Positions 9,118-19,035 of a stretch of 41,732 nucleotides of DNA are shown here, piece after piece. A program made the position numbers and the translations under genes. Origin of the DNA: Rhodoferax sp. Lineage in GTDB: Bacteria; Pseudomonadota; Gammaproteobacteria; Burkholderiales; Burkholderiaceae_C. Within the stretch, counting starts at the first letter, position 1, and every line of letters starts with the position of its first letter. Below the pieces are notes generated by a model. It worked only from the letters and a program-made list of their open reading frames with translations. It was not told the DNA's origin and did no database searches. The stretch covers positions 1-41,732 of the forward strand of contig NZ_JAQTMS010000011.1 of the NCBI RefSeq assembly GCF_028714215.1, given 5' to 3'.

Positions 9118-9128
9118 ACAGAACCGGC

Positions 9129-10379
9129 TCATACCACCCCGGCGCGGTGCAAAGCGGCCACGGCGGCGCCGTCCAGCCCCATCTCGGCCAGCACTTCGTC
9201 GGTATGCTGGCCCAGCGCCGGCGGCGCCCGGCGCAGCACCGGTGGCGTCGTCGTCAGACGCAGCGGACTGGCCACGGTGGCGATGGATGCAACCGCTGTC
9301 TGTGCGCTGGCGGCAGGATCCAGCGCTTGCCGCACCACCAAACCACGGGCTTTGACCTGGGCATCGTCGAAGGCCTGCCCCAAATCGTTGATCGGACCAC
9401 AAGGAACCGCCTTGTCCTCCAGCAGCGCAATCCACTGCGCCGTGGTCCGCGTGCCGGTCACCGCCTGCATCAGCGGGATCAGCGCTTCGCGGTTCTTTAC
9501 GCGCAGTGTGTTGCTGGCAAAACGGGGATCGGCGGCCCATTCAGGATGTGCCGCAGCCTCGCAGAAACGGGCGAACTGCCCGTCATTGCCGATCGCCAGC
9601 AACATGGCCCCGTCCAGCGTCTGAAAGTCCTGGTAAGGCGCCAGACTGGGGTGGCTGTTGCCTTGGCGCTGCGGCACTTGGCCGGTGTTCAAAAAACCGG
9701 CCGCCTGATTGCCCAAAATGGCCATCCCGACATCCAGCAAAGCCATGTCGATGTACTGCCCCTGGCCGCTGCGATGGCGCACCTCGATCGCCGCGAGGAT
9801 GGCGCCACATGCGTAGACACCGGTGAAGATGTCCGTCAGGGCGACCCCCACGCGCTGCGGCCCGCCCCCCGGCACTGTGTCGGAGCGGCCGGTGATGCTC
9901 ATCATCCCGCTCATGGCCTGGATCATCAAATCGTAGCCAGCACGTTCGGCATACGGTCCGTCCTGGCCAAAACCGGTGACGGAACAATAAATCAGACGCG
10001 AATTGACGGCTTTCAAACTGGCGTAATCCAGCCCGTATTGCTGCAGACCGCCGACCTTGAAATTCTCAACCAGAATATCGCTTTGCGCCGCCATCTGGCG
10101 AATCAGTTGCTGCCCCTGCGGCTTGGCCATGTCGATGGTGACAGAGCGTTTATTGCGGTTGCAGGCGGTGAAATAGGTCGCCTGTGAGGTGTCATTTCCC
10201 TGCGCGTCTTTCAGAAACGGGGGTCCCCACTGACGCGTATCGTCCCCCAGGCCGGGGCGCTCGACCTTGACCACGTCTGCGCCCAGATCCGCCAGCATCT
10301 GCGTGCACCAGGGGCCTGCGAGTACCCGCGAGAGATCCAGAACCTTGATGTGGCCCAGCGCCGATTGTTTTTCACCCAT
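9129..10379 (-). CDS. CaiB/BaiF family CoA-transferase, probably glutarate-linked
   Basis: A 416-residue class III CoA-transferase. The N-terminal IKVLDLSRVLAGPWC, the LADLGADVVKVERP motif, and the catalytic Asp in GYDLMIQAMSG are characteristic. The family moves CoA between carboxylic acids through an enzyme-bound anhydride. The neighbouring glutaryl-CoA dehydrogenase on the same strand suggests that it activates glutarate with succinyl-CoA, as known for succinyl-CoA:glutarate CoA-transferases; this is inference from context. About 300 bases separate the two genes, and a palindrome lies in that gap, so it may be separately regulated. Confidence 0.9.
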   Translation of the reverse strand: MGEKQSALGHIKVLDLSRVLAGPWCTQMLADLGADVVKVERPGLGDDTRQWGPPFLKDAQGNDTSQATYFTACNRNKRSVTIDMAKPQGQQLIRQMAAQSDILVENFKVGGLQQYGLDYASLKAVNSRLIYCSVTGFGQDGPYAERAGYDLMIQAMSGMMSITGRSDTVPGGGPQRVGVALTDIFTGVYACGAILAAIEVRHRSGQGQYIDMALLDVGMAILGNQAAGFLNTGQVPQRQGNSHPSLAPYQDFQTLDGAMLLAIGNDGQFARFCEAAAHPEWAADPRFASNTLRVKNREALIPLMQAVTGTRTTAQWIALLEDKAVPCGPINDLGQAFDDAQVKARGLVVRQALDPAASAQTAVASIATVASPLRLTTTPPVLRRAPPALGQHTDEVLAEMGLDGAAVAALHRAGVV

Positions 10380-10558
10380 GAATATTCTTTCCTTTGTTCA
10401 CTCGCGGTTTATCGGTCTGCCATAGTGGCTTAGGCAGAGAGTTGGATACTGCAAAAGTCAAATCGCCGAGGCACTGGCTTTCGGATATTTCAGTCTTTGA
10501 AAGCCAACCAAACTGCGGCTGCAAGGGGGTTGGGGTGGCGACCGATTTAGTTACGACA

Positions 10559-10576
10559 TAACTTGCATGCAAGTTA
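10559..10576. promoter_or_regulatory. Perfect 18-bp palindrome, candidate operator
   Basis: The sequence taacttgcatgcaagtta is its own reverse complement. It lies in the gap between gcdH and the CoA-transferase gene, about 180 bases upstream of the latter start. Such palindromes are typical sites for MarR- or GntR-type dimers. No cognate regulator can be named, and I did not notice a second copy in the window. Confidence 0.45.
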
Positions 10577-10678
10577 GTCTCCTCTGAAACTTCGTTTTCT
10601 GGGCCTTTGACAGCATGAGGGCGCCGCCCCAGCCCCCTTGCGGCTACCACAAAAGCCGGCATGAAAACAGTAGGAAGA

Positions 10679-11875
10679 TCAGTTCGCAAACGCCGCAATA
10701 CCGGTTTGCGCCCGGCCCAGAATCAGGGCGTGGATGTCGTGCGTGCCTTCATAGGTGTTCACCACTTCCAGATTCACCAGATGCCGGGCCACGCCGAATT
10801 CGTCCGAGATACCGTTGCCGCCCATCATGTCGCGCGCCAGACGGGCAATGTCGAGTGCTTTGCCGCAGGAATTGCGCTTCAGGATGGAGGTGATTTCGCT
10901 GGACGCCGTACCTTCGTCCTTCATGCGACCCAGCCGCAGGCAGCCTTGCAGGCCCAGTGCGATCTCGGTTTGCATGTCGGCCAGTTTTTTCTGGATCAGC
11001 TGGTTAGCCGCCAGGGGCCGGCCAAACTGCTTGCGGTCCAACACATATTGGCGGGCGCGCAGCCAGCAATCTTCGGCCGCGCCCAAGGCGCCCCAGGCAA
11101 TGCCGTAGCGGGCCGAATTCAGGCAGGTGAAGGGACCCTTCAAACCTTGCACCTCAGGGAAGGCGTTCTCTTCCGGGCAAAAGACACCGTCCATCACGAC
11201 TTCACCGGTGATGCTGGCGCGCAGGCCGACCTTGCCGTGAATGGCGGGGGCGCTCAAGCCCGCGGCGCCCTTGTCCAGCACAAAGCCACGGATCGGTCCC
11301 ACCTGACCGCTCGCGCTCACCTCTTTGGCCCAGACCACAAAGACGTCGGCAATCGGGCTGTTGGAAATCCACATCTTGGTGCCCGACAGCTTGTAGCCGC
11401 CGGCCACCTTGTGCGCGCGTGACGCCATCGAACCAGGGTCCGAGCCATGGTCCGGCTCGGTCAGGCCGAAGCAGCCGATCCACTCGCCGGTGGCCAGCTT
11501 GGGCAGGTATTTTTGCTTGGTGGCCAAGTTGCCAAATTCAAAAATGGGCAACATCACCAGCGAGCTTTGGACGCTCATCATGGAGCGGTAGCCACTGTCC
11601 ACGCGCTCCACTTCGCGCGCGATCAAGCCGTAGGCCACATAGTTCAGGCCCGGGCCGCCGTAGGCCTCGGGAATGGTCGGGCCCAGCAGACCCAGCGCGC
11701 CCATTTCGCGGAAGATCGTGGCATCGGTTTTTTCCGCGCGGAAGGCTTCCATCACGCGCGGCTGCAGTTTGTCCTGGCAATAAGCGGCGGCGGCATCGCG
11801 CACCATGCGCTCATCGTCGCCAAGTTGCGCGTCAAGCAAAAAGGGGTCTTGCCAATTGAAAGATGCATGGGCCAT
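10679..11875 (-). CDS. gcdH: Glutaryl-CoA dehydrogenase
   Basis: A 398-residue acyl-CoA dehydrogenase family flavoprotein. Family members oxidise and decarboxylate glutaryl-CoA to crotonyl-CoA in lysine, tryptophan and glutarate breakdown. Features supporting this subgroup are [15 protein letters not shown] (with the substrate-binding Arg), [13 protein letters not shown], and the catalytic Glu in [24 protein letters not shown]-type ribosome site precedes the ATG. The gene is divergent from a LysR regulator, with 263 AT-rich bases between, and lies upstream of the CoA-transferase. Electrons would pass to ETF; no etf genes are in view. Confidence 0.95.
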   Translation of the reverse strand: MAHASFNWQDPFLLDAQLGDDERMVRDAAAAYCQDKLQPRVMEAFRAEKTDATIFREMGALGLLGPTIPEAYGGPGLNYVAYGLIAREVERVDSGYRSMMSVQSSLVMLPIFEFGNLATKQKYLPKLATGEWIGCFGLTEPDHGSDPGSMASRAHKVAGGYKLSGTKMWISNSPIADVFVVWAKEVSASGQVGPIRGFVLDKGAAGLSAPAIHGKVGLRASITGEVVMDGVFCPEENAFPEVQGLKGPFTCLNSARYGIAWGALGAAEDCWLRARQYVLDRKQFGRPLAANQLIQKKLADMQTEIALGLQGCLRLGRMKDEGTASSEITSILKRNSCGKALDIARLARDMMGGNGISDEFGVARHLVNLEVVNTYEGTHDIHALILGRAQTGIAAFAN

Positions 11876-12138
11876 GAGGGATCTCCTGGTAAAAAATTTT
11901 GAATCGCCGCAGCGACAGTTGAGAGCGAATGGTAGCGCCGGGCGGCTGGCAACAGCAAACGATTTGTTGTCATCCAGTTATGATGTTTACTAATATGTAA
12001 ATTCTTGTTGGGATTTCTGGAATTCTCAAAACATATGGTGATGCGTCGTATTTTCCAATATTCATTGCTTATAAAGCTACTAATAAGATAGCAATTGCCA
12101 TTCAGCTCAACAAGTGCATTATGTATATTTAGCACATC
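11876..12138. promoter_or_regulatory. Divergent AT-rich regulatory region, gcdH / LysR gene
   Basis: The 263 bases between divergent starts are strikingly AT-rich from about 11960 to 12140, against GC-rich surroundings. This fits a LysR-controlled divergent promoter. I could not settle on one operator; a widely spaced atatgt (11993) and acatat (12031) pair is present but weak. Confidence 0.45.
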
Positions 12139-13044
12139 ATGCGGAATAAAATACCCTCTCTTCAAGCCCTCTTGTGCTTTGAAGCGGCGGCCCGACACCA
12201 AAGTTACACGCGCGCCGCGCAGGAACTGGCGCTGACCCAGGGTGCGGTGTCGCGCCAACTCGCGGCACTGGAGGCGTTCCTGGGCGTGGCCTTGTTTCGA
12301 CGCACCCGTCACGGCGTGGCACTGACCGAACGCGGCGCCGAATACGCCGCCCAGATAGCGCCGCGCTTGCAGGCGCTGGAACAAGACACACTGGACGTGA
12401 TGTCGACCCAGGGCAGTGGCGGCGGCATCCACCTGGCGGCAGTACCGACGTTTGCGACGCGCTGGCTGATACCGCGCCTGCCGGAACTGGCCGCATTACA
12501 CCCGGACATCACCGTCCACATCGAAACCCGCACGCGGGCCTTCATGTTTGCCGATACGCCGTTTGATGCCGCGCTGTACGCCGGGTCCGCCGAACAGATG
12601 AGCAATTGGGCCGGCACCCGCGCGGTGCGCTTGCTGTCGGAAGACGTGGTGCCGGTATGCAGTCCCAAGTTTTTGGGCGCCCAGCACGCGCTGACGCCGC
12701 AGGCCATTGCGCAACTGCCCCTGCTGCAACAAAGTACCCGGCCAACCGGCTGGCGGCAGTGGTTTGACGCCGTTGGGGTGACTGCGCCACTGGCTTTGTC
12801 GGGGCCGCGCTACGAGCTGTTCTCCATGACTGCGGCAGCGGCGGCGCACGGACTGGGCCTGGCGCTGCTGCCGCGCCTGTTGATCGAGGCTGAGCTGCTG
12901 CGTGGCGAGTTGGTGGTGGCGTGCCAGCGGTCGGTCCGCGGCGAGCGGGCTTACTATCTGGTGACGCCCGAGCGTGCTGACGAGCGGCCGGTCATGAAAA
13001 CCTTTCTGACTTGGCTACAGCAAGCCGCACTGCAAACAACCTAG
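12139..13044 (+). CDS. LysR-family regulator (GcvA-like), probable glutarate regulator
   Basis: A 301-residue LysR protein. The N-terminal helix-turn-helix lies at about residues 9-66 (SYTRAAQELALTQGAVSRQL), and the effector-binding domain at about residues 90-295, with the VPTFATRWLIPRLP pattern typical of GcvA-like members. It is divergent from gcdH and so probably controls the glutarate genes; no effector is proven by sequence. Length is normal for the family. Confidence 0.9.
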   Translation: MRNKIPSLQALLCFEAAARHQSYTRAAQELALTQGAVSRQLAALEAFLGVALFRRTRHGVALTERGAEYAAQIAPRLQALEQDTLDVMSTQGSGGGIHLAAVPTFATRWLIPRLPELAALHPDITVHIETRTRAFMFADTPFDAALYAGSAEQMSNWAGTRAVRLLSEDVVPVCSPKFLGAQHALTPQAIAQLPLLQQSTRPTGWRQWFDAVGVTAPLALSGPRYELFSMTAAAAAHGLGLALLPRLLIEAELLRGELVVACQRSVRGERAYYLVTPERADERPVMKTFLTWLQQAALQTT

Positions 13045-13169
13045 CCACCTATCGGGTGCCGCTGCCGTGGGCCGCGGGAGCCTTCCAGTAGCAGGGTCTA
13101 CAATCCCGACCCCGTATAGACGCTGACAGGCTGGCCGTTCGGTCATACTGATTGCAGCAGGAGAAGAAA

Positions 13170-15479
13170 ATGCCCCAGACCCCGGTCAACGCCGAAGACA
13201 AACGCGCCATCCTGCGCCGCGCCGCGCTTGAATACCACGAGTTCCCAACGGCCGGAAAAATCAGCATTGCCGCCACCAAGCAGCTGGTCAATCAGCATGA
13301 TCTGGGGTTGGCCTATTCGCCCGGGGTGGCGGCACCGTGCGAGGAAATCGTCAAAGACCCCAATAACGCCTTCAAGTACACCAGCCGCGGCAATCTGGTC
13401 GCCGTCATCACCAACGGTACGGCCGTGCTGGGCCTCGGTGACATTGGCCCGCTGGCGGCCAAACCGGTGATGGAAGGCAAAGGCGTGTTGTTCAAGAAAT
13501 TCGCCGGCATTGACGTGTTTGACATCGAGATCAATGAAAAGCACGATCTCGACAAGCTGGTGGACATCATCGCGTCACTGGAGCCCACCTTTGGCGGCAT
13601 TAACCTGGAAGATATCAAGGCACCCGATTGCTTCTATGTCGAACGCAAGTTGCGCGAGCGCATGAAGATCCCGGTGTTCCACGACGACCAGCATGGCACC
13701 GCCATCTGCGTTGGCGCGGCCATTCTGAACGGCCTCAAAGTCGTCGGCAAAGACCCCAAGAACATCAAACTCGTGACTTCCGGCGCCGGCGCGGCGGCAT
13801 TGGCCTGCCTGGGCCTGCTGGTCAAACTGGGCATCCCGCGCAAGAACATTTATGTGACCGATCTGGCGGGCGTGGTCTATGAAGGCCGCACCGAGCTGAT
13901 GGACGAGGACAAGATCGGTTTTGCGCAGAAGACGTCGGCCCGCACCTTGGGTGAAATCATAGAAGACGCCGACGTATTCCTGGGCTTATCGGCCGGTGGC
14001 GTGCTCAAGCCCGATATGGTGAAGAAAATGGCGGCCAAGCCGCTGATCTTCGCCCTGGCCAACCCAACACCCGAAATAACGCCGGAAGAAGTGAAAGCCG
14101 TGCGCAGCGATGCAATCATCGCCACCGGTCGCTCGGACTATCCCAACCAGGTGAACAACGTACTGTGTTTCCCGTACATCTTTCGCGGCGCGCTGGATGC
14201 CGGCGCGTCCACCATCACGGTCGAGATGGAGATCGCGGCAGTGCATGCCATTGCCGAACTGGCGCAAGCCGAGCAAAGCGAAGTGGTGGCGGCGGCCTAT
14301 GCCGGCGAACAACTCGCCTTCGGGCCGGAGTACCTGATCCCGAAACCCTTTGATCCGCGCTTGATGATGAAAATTGCGCCGGCCGTGGCGCAAGCGGCGG
14401 CCGACAGCGGTGTCGCGGTGCGTCCGATCCAGGACATGAACGCCTACCGCGAGAAGCTGCAAAGTTTTGTCTACGCCTCGGGCACCGTGATGAAGCCCAT
14501 TTTTGCCGCCGCCAAAGTGGCACTTAAAAAGCGCGTGGCGTATGCCGAGGGCGAGGAAGAGCGCGTCTTGCGCGCCGCCCAAATTGTGGTGGACGAGGGG
14601 CTGGCCCGGCCGACGCTGATCGGTCGCCCGCTGGTCATCGCCGAACGCATAGAAAAATTTGGCCTGCGCCTGAGCCAGGATGACGACTACGACGTGGTGA
14701 ATGTGGAGCAAGACCATCGTTACCGGGATTTCTGGCAAACCTACCACCGCATGACCGAACGCAAGGGAATGACGGCACAGGTCGCCAAGATTGAAATGCG
14801 CCGGCGCCTGACCTTGATTGGCGCCATGTTGCTGCACAAGGGCGATGTCGACGGCATGATTTGCGGGACTTGGGGCACAACTGCCATTCACCTGCATTAC
14901 CTGGACCAGGTGATTGGCAAGCGTGCCGGCGTCCACACCTATGCCTGCATGAATTGCGTGCTGCTGCCGGAACGGCAACTCTTTATCGTTGATACACACG
15001 TCAACTACGACCCCAGTGCCGAGCAATTGGCTGAGATCACCACCATGGCAGCCGAAGAAATGATGCGTTTCGGCATTCGGCCTAAAGCTGCCCTGCTATC
15101 CCATTCCAACTTCGGCAGCAGCGATCAGCCTAGCGCGCTCAAAATGCGTCGTACCCTGGAGTTACTGCGCCTCCAAGCCCCCTGGTTGGCAGTGGACGGG
15201 GAAATGCATGGCGACGTCGCGTTGGATGGCAAAGCGCGTGCTGCCCTGATGCCCAACAGCACGCTGACCGGAGACGCCAACCTGCTGGTGCTGCCCAATA
15301 TTGACGCGGCCAATATCGCCTACAACCTGCTCAAGACCGCCGCCGGCGGCAACATTGCCGTGGGCCCGGTCCTGCTGGGCGCGGCCCAACCGGTGCATAT
15401 TTTGACAGCCAGCGCCACGGTGCGCCGAATCGTCAACATGACCGCACTGACTGTTGCCGATGCAAATGCGACCCGCTAG
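13170..15479 (+). CDS. maeB: NADP-dependent malic enzyme with C-terminal phosphotransacetylase-like domain
   Basis: A 769-residue MaeB-type malic enzyme. Residues about 1-430 are the malic enzyme ([14 protein letters not shown] near the start, then [16 protein letters not shown] and an NADP-binding [13 protein letters not shown]). Residues about 445-769 are a phosphotransacetylase-like domain that in this family is regulatory, not catalytic. It decarboxylates malate to pyruvate, making NADPH. The ATG at 13170 follows GGAGAAGAAA, a strong ribosome site; a TTG at 13152 in frame is less likely. It is monocistronic by appearance, with 124 bases upstream and 155 downstream. Confidence 0.96.
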   Translation: MPQTPVNAEDKRAILRRAALEYHEFPTAGKISIAATKQLVNQHDLGLAYSPGVAAPCEEIVKDPNNAFKYTSRGNLVAVITNGTAVLGLGDIGPLAAKPVMEGKGVLFKKFAGIDVFDIEINEKHDLDKLVDIIASLEPTFGGINLEDIKAPDCFYVERKLRERMKIPVFHDDQHGTAICVGAAILNGLKVVGKDPKNIKLVTSGAGAAALACLGLLVKLGIPRKNIYVTDLAGVVYEGRTELMDEDKIGFAQKTSARTLGEIIEDADVFLGLSAGGVLKPDMVKKMAAKPLIFALANPTPEITPEEVKAVRSDAIIATGRSDYPNQVNNVLCFPYIFRGALDAGASTITVEMEIAAVHAIAELAQAEQSEVVAAAYAGEQLAFGPEYLIPKPFDPRLMMKIAPAVAQAAADSGVAVRPIQDMNAYREKLQSFVYASGTVMKPIFAAAKVALKKRVAYAEGEEERVLRAAQIVVDEGLARPTLIGRPLVIAERIEKFGLRLSQDDDYDVVNVEQDHRYRDFWQTYHRMTERKGMTAQVAKIEMRRRLTLIGAMLLHKGDVDGMICGTWGTTAIHLHYLDQVIGKRAGVHTYACMNCVLLPERQLFIVDTHVNYDPSAEQLAEITTMAAEEMMRFGIRPKAALLSHSNFGSSDQPSALKMRRTLELLRLQAPWLAVDGEMHGDVALDGKARAALMPNSTLTGDANLLVLPNIDAANIAYNLLKTAAGGNIAVGPVLLGAAQPVHILTASATVRRIVNMTALTVADANATR

Positions 15480-15635
15480 CTCTCAGGTCACAAGTTAGCG
15501 CCAACTAATAAACGGAATCCCCTTTTTTGGCTGCCTATTTATTAGGCAATCACTTGCATTTTTCGGCCAAATGCGCGACACTACGGGCTTGAAATTTCGG
15601 GGTTAACCCGAGGTGTTGTGGGAATTTCAGTTTTC

Positions 15636-16028
15636 ATGTGGCGTCCAACAAGCTTCAAGTTAGTACTCACTGGCTTTGCGCTTGCGGCCGTTTTTGCCAC
15701 CGGTATTTTGCCGGCCCACGGGTCCGCCCTGACCAGCACTTCGGCCACGGTATCGCTCGCCGAGTTACCCAGACCAGGCGCGCAAACCTATGAGCTGATT
15801 CGCCAAGGTGGCCCGTTCGCGCATGAAAAGGACGGGGTCGTGTTTGGAAACCGTGAGCGCTTGCTACCCGTCCAGAAACGCGGCTACTACCGCGAATACA
15901 CCGTCGCAACACCGGGTTCACGCGCACGCGGAGTGCGGCGCATTGTATGCGGGGGGCAGGTCCGAATGCCGGACGCCTGCTATTACACAGACGATCACTA
16001 TGCGAGCTTCCGCAGGATCGTGCCCTGA
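15636..16028 (+). CDS. Secreted barnase-like guanyl-specific ribonuclease
   Basis: A 130-residue exported protein. Residues 1-30 are a signal peptide (charged MWRPTSFK, a long hydrophobic core, then PAHGSA). Residues about 43-129 match the microbial N1/T1-type ribonuclease fold of barnase and RNase Sa. The three catalytic positions are all present: Glu87 in REYTV, Arg101/102 in GVRRIV, and His121 in DDHYASF. Two cysteines (105 and 115) may form a disulfide. A barstar-family gene follows 35 bases later, the classical RNase/inhibitor pair. The ATG at 15636 gives the best signal peptide; a GTG at 15618 in frame is an alternative. Confidence 0.85.
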   Translation: MWRPTSFKLVLTGFALAAVFATGILPAHGSALTSTSATVSLAELPRPGAQTYELIRQGGPFAHEKDGVVFGNRERLLPVQKRGYYREYTVATPGSRARGVRRIVCGGQVRMPDACYYTDDHYASFRRIVP

Positions 16029-16063
16029 GTTTGGTTTTTGTCATTTTGAAAAGTGAAGCGGAA

Positions 16064-16513
16064 ATGAATATGTCACTTACTCTAGAAACGCCAGCATCGC
16101 AGCATGCGGCAACAGACTTGCCGTTGCGCGGCGTGCGGCCCAACATCGTTCAATCGATCCGCGCTTTTCGGGTGCAGGAGTTGCAGGATGCGGCCCAATC
16201 GCTGGGTCAACATTTCCTGTACGCCAATCTGGCCAACGCCCAGACCAAGCAGGATGTGCTGGACCTGATCGGTCAACAATTCATGCTGTCGGTCCATGTC
16301 GGGAAGAATTTCGACGCACTCTACGACAGCATGACGGACCCGCTGCACAAATCCGGGCCGCAGCCTGGTTTTATTGTGGTGCTGGAACATATCCCGGCCA
16401 ATGCCAAATTCGACAAGGAAGCGCGCGAGCAGCTGCTCGATATCTTCCGGGACGCGGCCGATTATTGGGGCGATCGAAAAATACCGTTCCGATGTTTCTA
16501 TTCTTTTCTGTAG
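16064..16513 (+). CDS. Barstar-family ribonuclease inhibitor
   Basis: A 149-residue cytosolic protein. Its C-terminal about 100 residues match barstar, including the motif GKNFDALYDSMTDPL, which corresponds to the barnase-binding helix region of barstar. It should protect the cell by blocking any of the upstream RNase that stays inside. An N-terminal extension of about 50 residues (containing GVRPNIVQSIRAFRVQELQDA) goes beyond minimal barstar. The start is taken at ATG 16064; an ATG two codons later is equally possible. The open frame reaches back into the RNase gene, but that part is not family-like. Confidence 0.87.
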   Translation: MNMSLTLETPASQHAATDLPLRGVRPNIVQSIRAFRVQELQDAAQSLGQHFLYANLANAQTKQDVLDLIGQQFMLSVHVGKNFDALYDSMTDPLHKSGPQPGFIVVLEHIPANAKFDKEAREQLLDIFRDAADYWGDRKIPFRCFYSFL

Positions 16514-16790
16514 CCCGTTCTGCACACACCAGCCAAGCAGAACGGGCGAACGAGGCAAAAAGCATTGAAACCGGCAGTCACACAGTGTCCGGCATTGACC
16601 TGACTACCGAAGCCGGTGAAAAAATGCCGACTGACAAGTTGTAGGACATATCGCCCCTGGCGCTGCGCATGAGCAGCCCTTTCAATGCCGGATATTGGTT
16701 GACGGCGGCCTAAAGTCCGCAAGCTCGCGCACAGGCCGTAGCGACACGAAACAAACCAGCGCAACCCGCAGCCGGCTGAGACCCGGATAA
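16514..16790. other. Gene-free stretch between barstar and rsmA terminator
   Basis: No supportable gene. A nested hairpin is visible: cggcatt at 16590-16596 pairs with aatgccg at 16623-16629, and inside it accg/cggt closes a small loop (16606-16617). It could be an untranslated structured RNA or chance; nothing else is seen. Confidence 0.35.
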
Positions 16791-16822
16791 AGAAAGCCCC
16801 TCGAAAGAGTGGGCTTTTCTTT
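16791..16822. terminator. Bidirectional terminator between convergent barstar and rsmA
   Basis: The inverted repeat aagcccctc ... agagtgggctt has a short loop and is followed on plus by ttttcttttt. On minus the tail is ctttcttta. It lies about 280 bases after the barstar stop and about 20 bases after the rsmA stop on minus, so it can end both converging transcripts. Confidence 0.75.
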
Positions 16823-16841
16823 TTCCGCCGCCGCGCGGTGC

Positions 16842-17636
16842 CTACGGGGCGGCGCTTTGAACCTGTTGCGCCAAGGCCAGATATTCGGCCACCGGCACTT
16901 CTTCGGCCCGGCGTTGCACGTCAAACGCAACGTCGCAGGCCCGCTCCTGCAACCACTTGCCCAGCGTGTGACGCAACAACTTGCGGCGTTGACTGAAAGC
17001 CACCCGCACGATTTCGCTCAATAGCTTCGCGTCCAGCAGCGCCGGATGTTCGCGCGGCACCATGCGCACCACCGCACTGTCCACCCGAGGCGGCGGGTCA
17101 AAACTGGCAGGCGGCACAAAAAGCACCATTTCCATGGCGTAACGCCACTGCAACATGACGCTCAAGCGGCCATAGTCCGAGGTTGCCGGCGACGCCACCA
17201 TGCGGTTGACCATTTCCTTTTGCAGCATGAAATGCTGGTCTTCGATGACGTCAACGAAATCCAGCAAATGAAACAGGATCGGGGTCGAGATGTTGTAGGG
17301 CAGGTTACCGACCACCCTCAACTTGGTACCGCCCAAGACAGAACCCGTCGCTGCCAACGAACGCGCCAGCTGGGCAAAGTCAACTTTCAGTACATCGGCC
17401 TCAAGCACCGCGAGCTGCGGGTGCGCGCGCAAACGCGCCGCCAGATCGCGGTCCAACTCGATCACGGTGAGGTGACCCAGGCGTTCCACCAGCGGTTGCG
17501 TCAACGCCGCCAGGCCAGGCCCGATTTCGACCATCAACTGCCCCGCCCTCGGCCCGATCGCCTCCACAATCGCCGCCACAATGCCGGCGTCGGCCAAAAA
17601 ATGCTGACCGAAGCGTTTACGCGGAATATGTTTCAT
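16842..17636 (-). CDS. rsmA: 16S rRNA (adenine1518/1519-N6)-dimethyltransferase
   Basis: A 264-residue enzyme, KsgA/RsmA, that dimethylates two adjacent adenines near the 3-prime end of 16S rRNA in 30S maturation. The start KRFGQHFL, the SAM-binding [12 protein letters not shown], and the catalytic NLPYNIS are all intact. The ATG at 17636 gives the family N-terminus ([11 protein letters not shown]); the open frame runs further upstream but overlaps surA. It is last in the lptD-surA-rsmA operon, 22 bases after surA. The pdxA gene that often sits between surA and rsmA is absent here. Confidence 0.95.
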   Translation of the reverse strand: MKHIPRKRFGQHFLADAGIVAAIVEAIGPRAGQLMVEIGPGLAALTQPLVERLGHLTVIELDRDLAARLRAHPQLAVLEADVLKVDFAQLARSLAATGSVLGGTKLRVVGNLPYNISTPILFHLLDFVDVIEDQHFMLQKEMVNRMVASPATSDYGRLSVMLQWRYAMEMVLFVPPASFDPPPRVDSAVVRMVPREHPALLDAKLLSEIVRVAFSQRRKLLRHTLGKWLQERACDVAFDVQRRAEEVPVAEYLALAQQVQSAAP

Positions 17637-17658
17637 GCGAAGAGCATGGGGGCCATAT

Positions 17659-19029
17659 CTATTGCGGCGGCTCGCGCAGCTCGACGTAGGCACGGCCACG
17701 CAAATCCTGCGCCCAGGTGGCGTAACTCTCATCAAGCTTCTTTTCGCGCAGCATGGCGCGTACCGCCTCGCGCTGCTCGCGCTGGCTTAAAGTCGCTTCA
17801 CGACGCTCCATCAACTGAATCAAATGGAGGCCAAAGCGCGACACCAACGGGTCGCTGATCTGAGTCGGCGCCAGGCGGTTCATGACCTCCTCGAATTCCG
17901 GTACAAACATGCCCGGATTGGCCCAGCCCAGGTCGCCCCCTTGCGCGGCACTGCCGTCCTGCGAGTTCTCGCGCGCCAGCACTGCAAAATCAGCCTGGCC
18001 GGCGACAATGCGCCGCTTGAATTCACTCAGCTTGTCGCGCGCCGCGGCCTCGCTGAGTTGCGGACTGACACGCAACAAAATATGCCGCACATGACTCTGC
18101 GTCACGCTCATCGCAGGCATTCCCGGATTCCTCTTCTCCAGCACTTTAAGTATGTGAAAACCAGCGCCGGATCGGACCAGAGCGGAGATCCCGCCAACCG
18201 CAAGGGATTGGGTCGCCTCCAGGAACAGGGGCGGATAACGGTTGGCGCTGCGCAGGCCCAGTTGCCCGCCGTTGGCCCGGTCCGAGGCGTCCGAAAATTC
18301 ACGCACCAGAACTGCAAAATCTTCGCCGGCACGCGCCCGCGTCAGCGCTTTCTGCGCCTTGGCCTGCAAGGCACTGACCTGCTCGGCCGTGGCCCCATCC
18401 GGTACGCTCACCAATATCTGTGCCAGGTTGAATTCCATCGCCGCGGGATCGGTGTTGTTCTGCTGATCCCGCAGGTATTGATCGACTTCCAGGTCGGAAA
18501 TCCGCACCCGTGGCTCCACCTCGCGCTCGCGCAAGCGCGTCAACATCAGTTGCTCGCGCAGTTGGCTGCGAAACTGGCTGAGCACCATGCCCTCGCTGGC
18601 CAGACGGCGCTGCAACTCCGCCACCTCCATCTGGTTTTGACGCGCTATGTTTTGCACGGCCTGATCGACCGACACCTCATCCACCCGAATGCCGGACTCA
18701 TTGGCCAGTTGCAGTTGTACCTTTTGGTTGACGAGACTCTCCAGCATCTGCCGCGCCAGTTCCTTGCGATCCGGCAGGGGCCTGCGTTGCTGGGCCAATT
18801 GCTGTGTCACGCGTTGCACCTCGCGCTGCACCTCGCTGTTCGTGATGGGTTCCGAATTGACCACCGCCACGATGTAATCGGCCGGCGCTTGAGCCTCGGG
18901 CTGCGGCCGGACAACAGGTGCCGTGAGAGCAGCGCCGGAGGACGGCCGCAAACCCTGGGCCAGTGACGGCCAGCTGGCGACAAGGGATAAGAAACTGGCC
19001 ACGGTCAGGGCGACAAAACGATGGGTCAT
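17659..19029 (-). CDS. surA: Periplasmic chaperone / peptidyl-prolyl isomerase SurA
   Basis: A 456-residue protein that escorts outer-membrane proteins across the periplasm. A signal peptide (residues 1-25, ending SLAQG) is followed by a SurA N-terminal chaperone domain (about residues 48-170) and two parvulin-type domains (about 205-305 and 315-420; the second begins [14 protein letters not shown]). Length is typical. It is separated by six bases from the upstream lptD stop, so the two are translated from one message, which suits its role in folding LptD. Confidence 0.95.
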   Translation of the reverse strand: MTHRFVALTVASFLSLVASWPSLAQGLRPSSGAALTAPVVRPQPEAQAPADYIVAVVNSEPITNSEVQREVQRVTQQLAQQRRPLPDRKELARQMLESLVNQKVQLQLANESGIRVDEVSVDQAVQNIARQNQMEVAELQRRLASEGMVLSQFRSQLREQLMLTRLREREVEPRVRISDLEVDQYLRDQQNNTDPAAMEFNLAQILVSVPDGATAEQVSALQAKAQKALTRARAGEDFAVLVREFSDASDRANGGQLGLRSANRYPPLFLEATQSLAVGGISALVRSGAGFHILKVLEKRNPGMPAMSVTQSHVRHILLRVSPQLSEAAARDKLSEFKRRIVAGQADFAVLARENSQDGSAAQGGDLGWANPGMFVPEFEEVMNRLAPTQISDPLVSRFGLHLIQLMERREATLSQREQREAVRAMLREKKLDESYATWAQDLRGRAYVELREPPQ

Positions 19030-19035
19030 GATGGA

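Noticed and set aside
10372..10698. 108-codon open frame on minus between gcdH and the CoA-transferase gene
   Set aside because: Overlaps both neighbours, has no motif, and contains the palindrome.
13986..15026. 346-codon open frame antisense to malic enzyme
   Set aside because: Shadow of the maeB reading frame; His/Gln-rich composition without domains.
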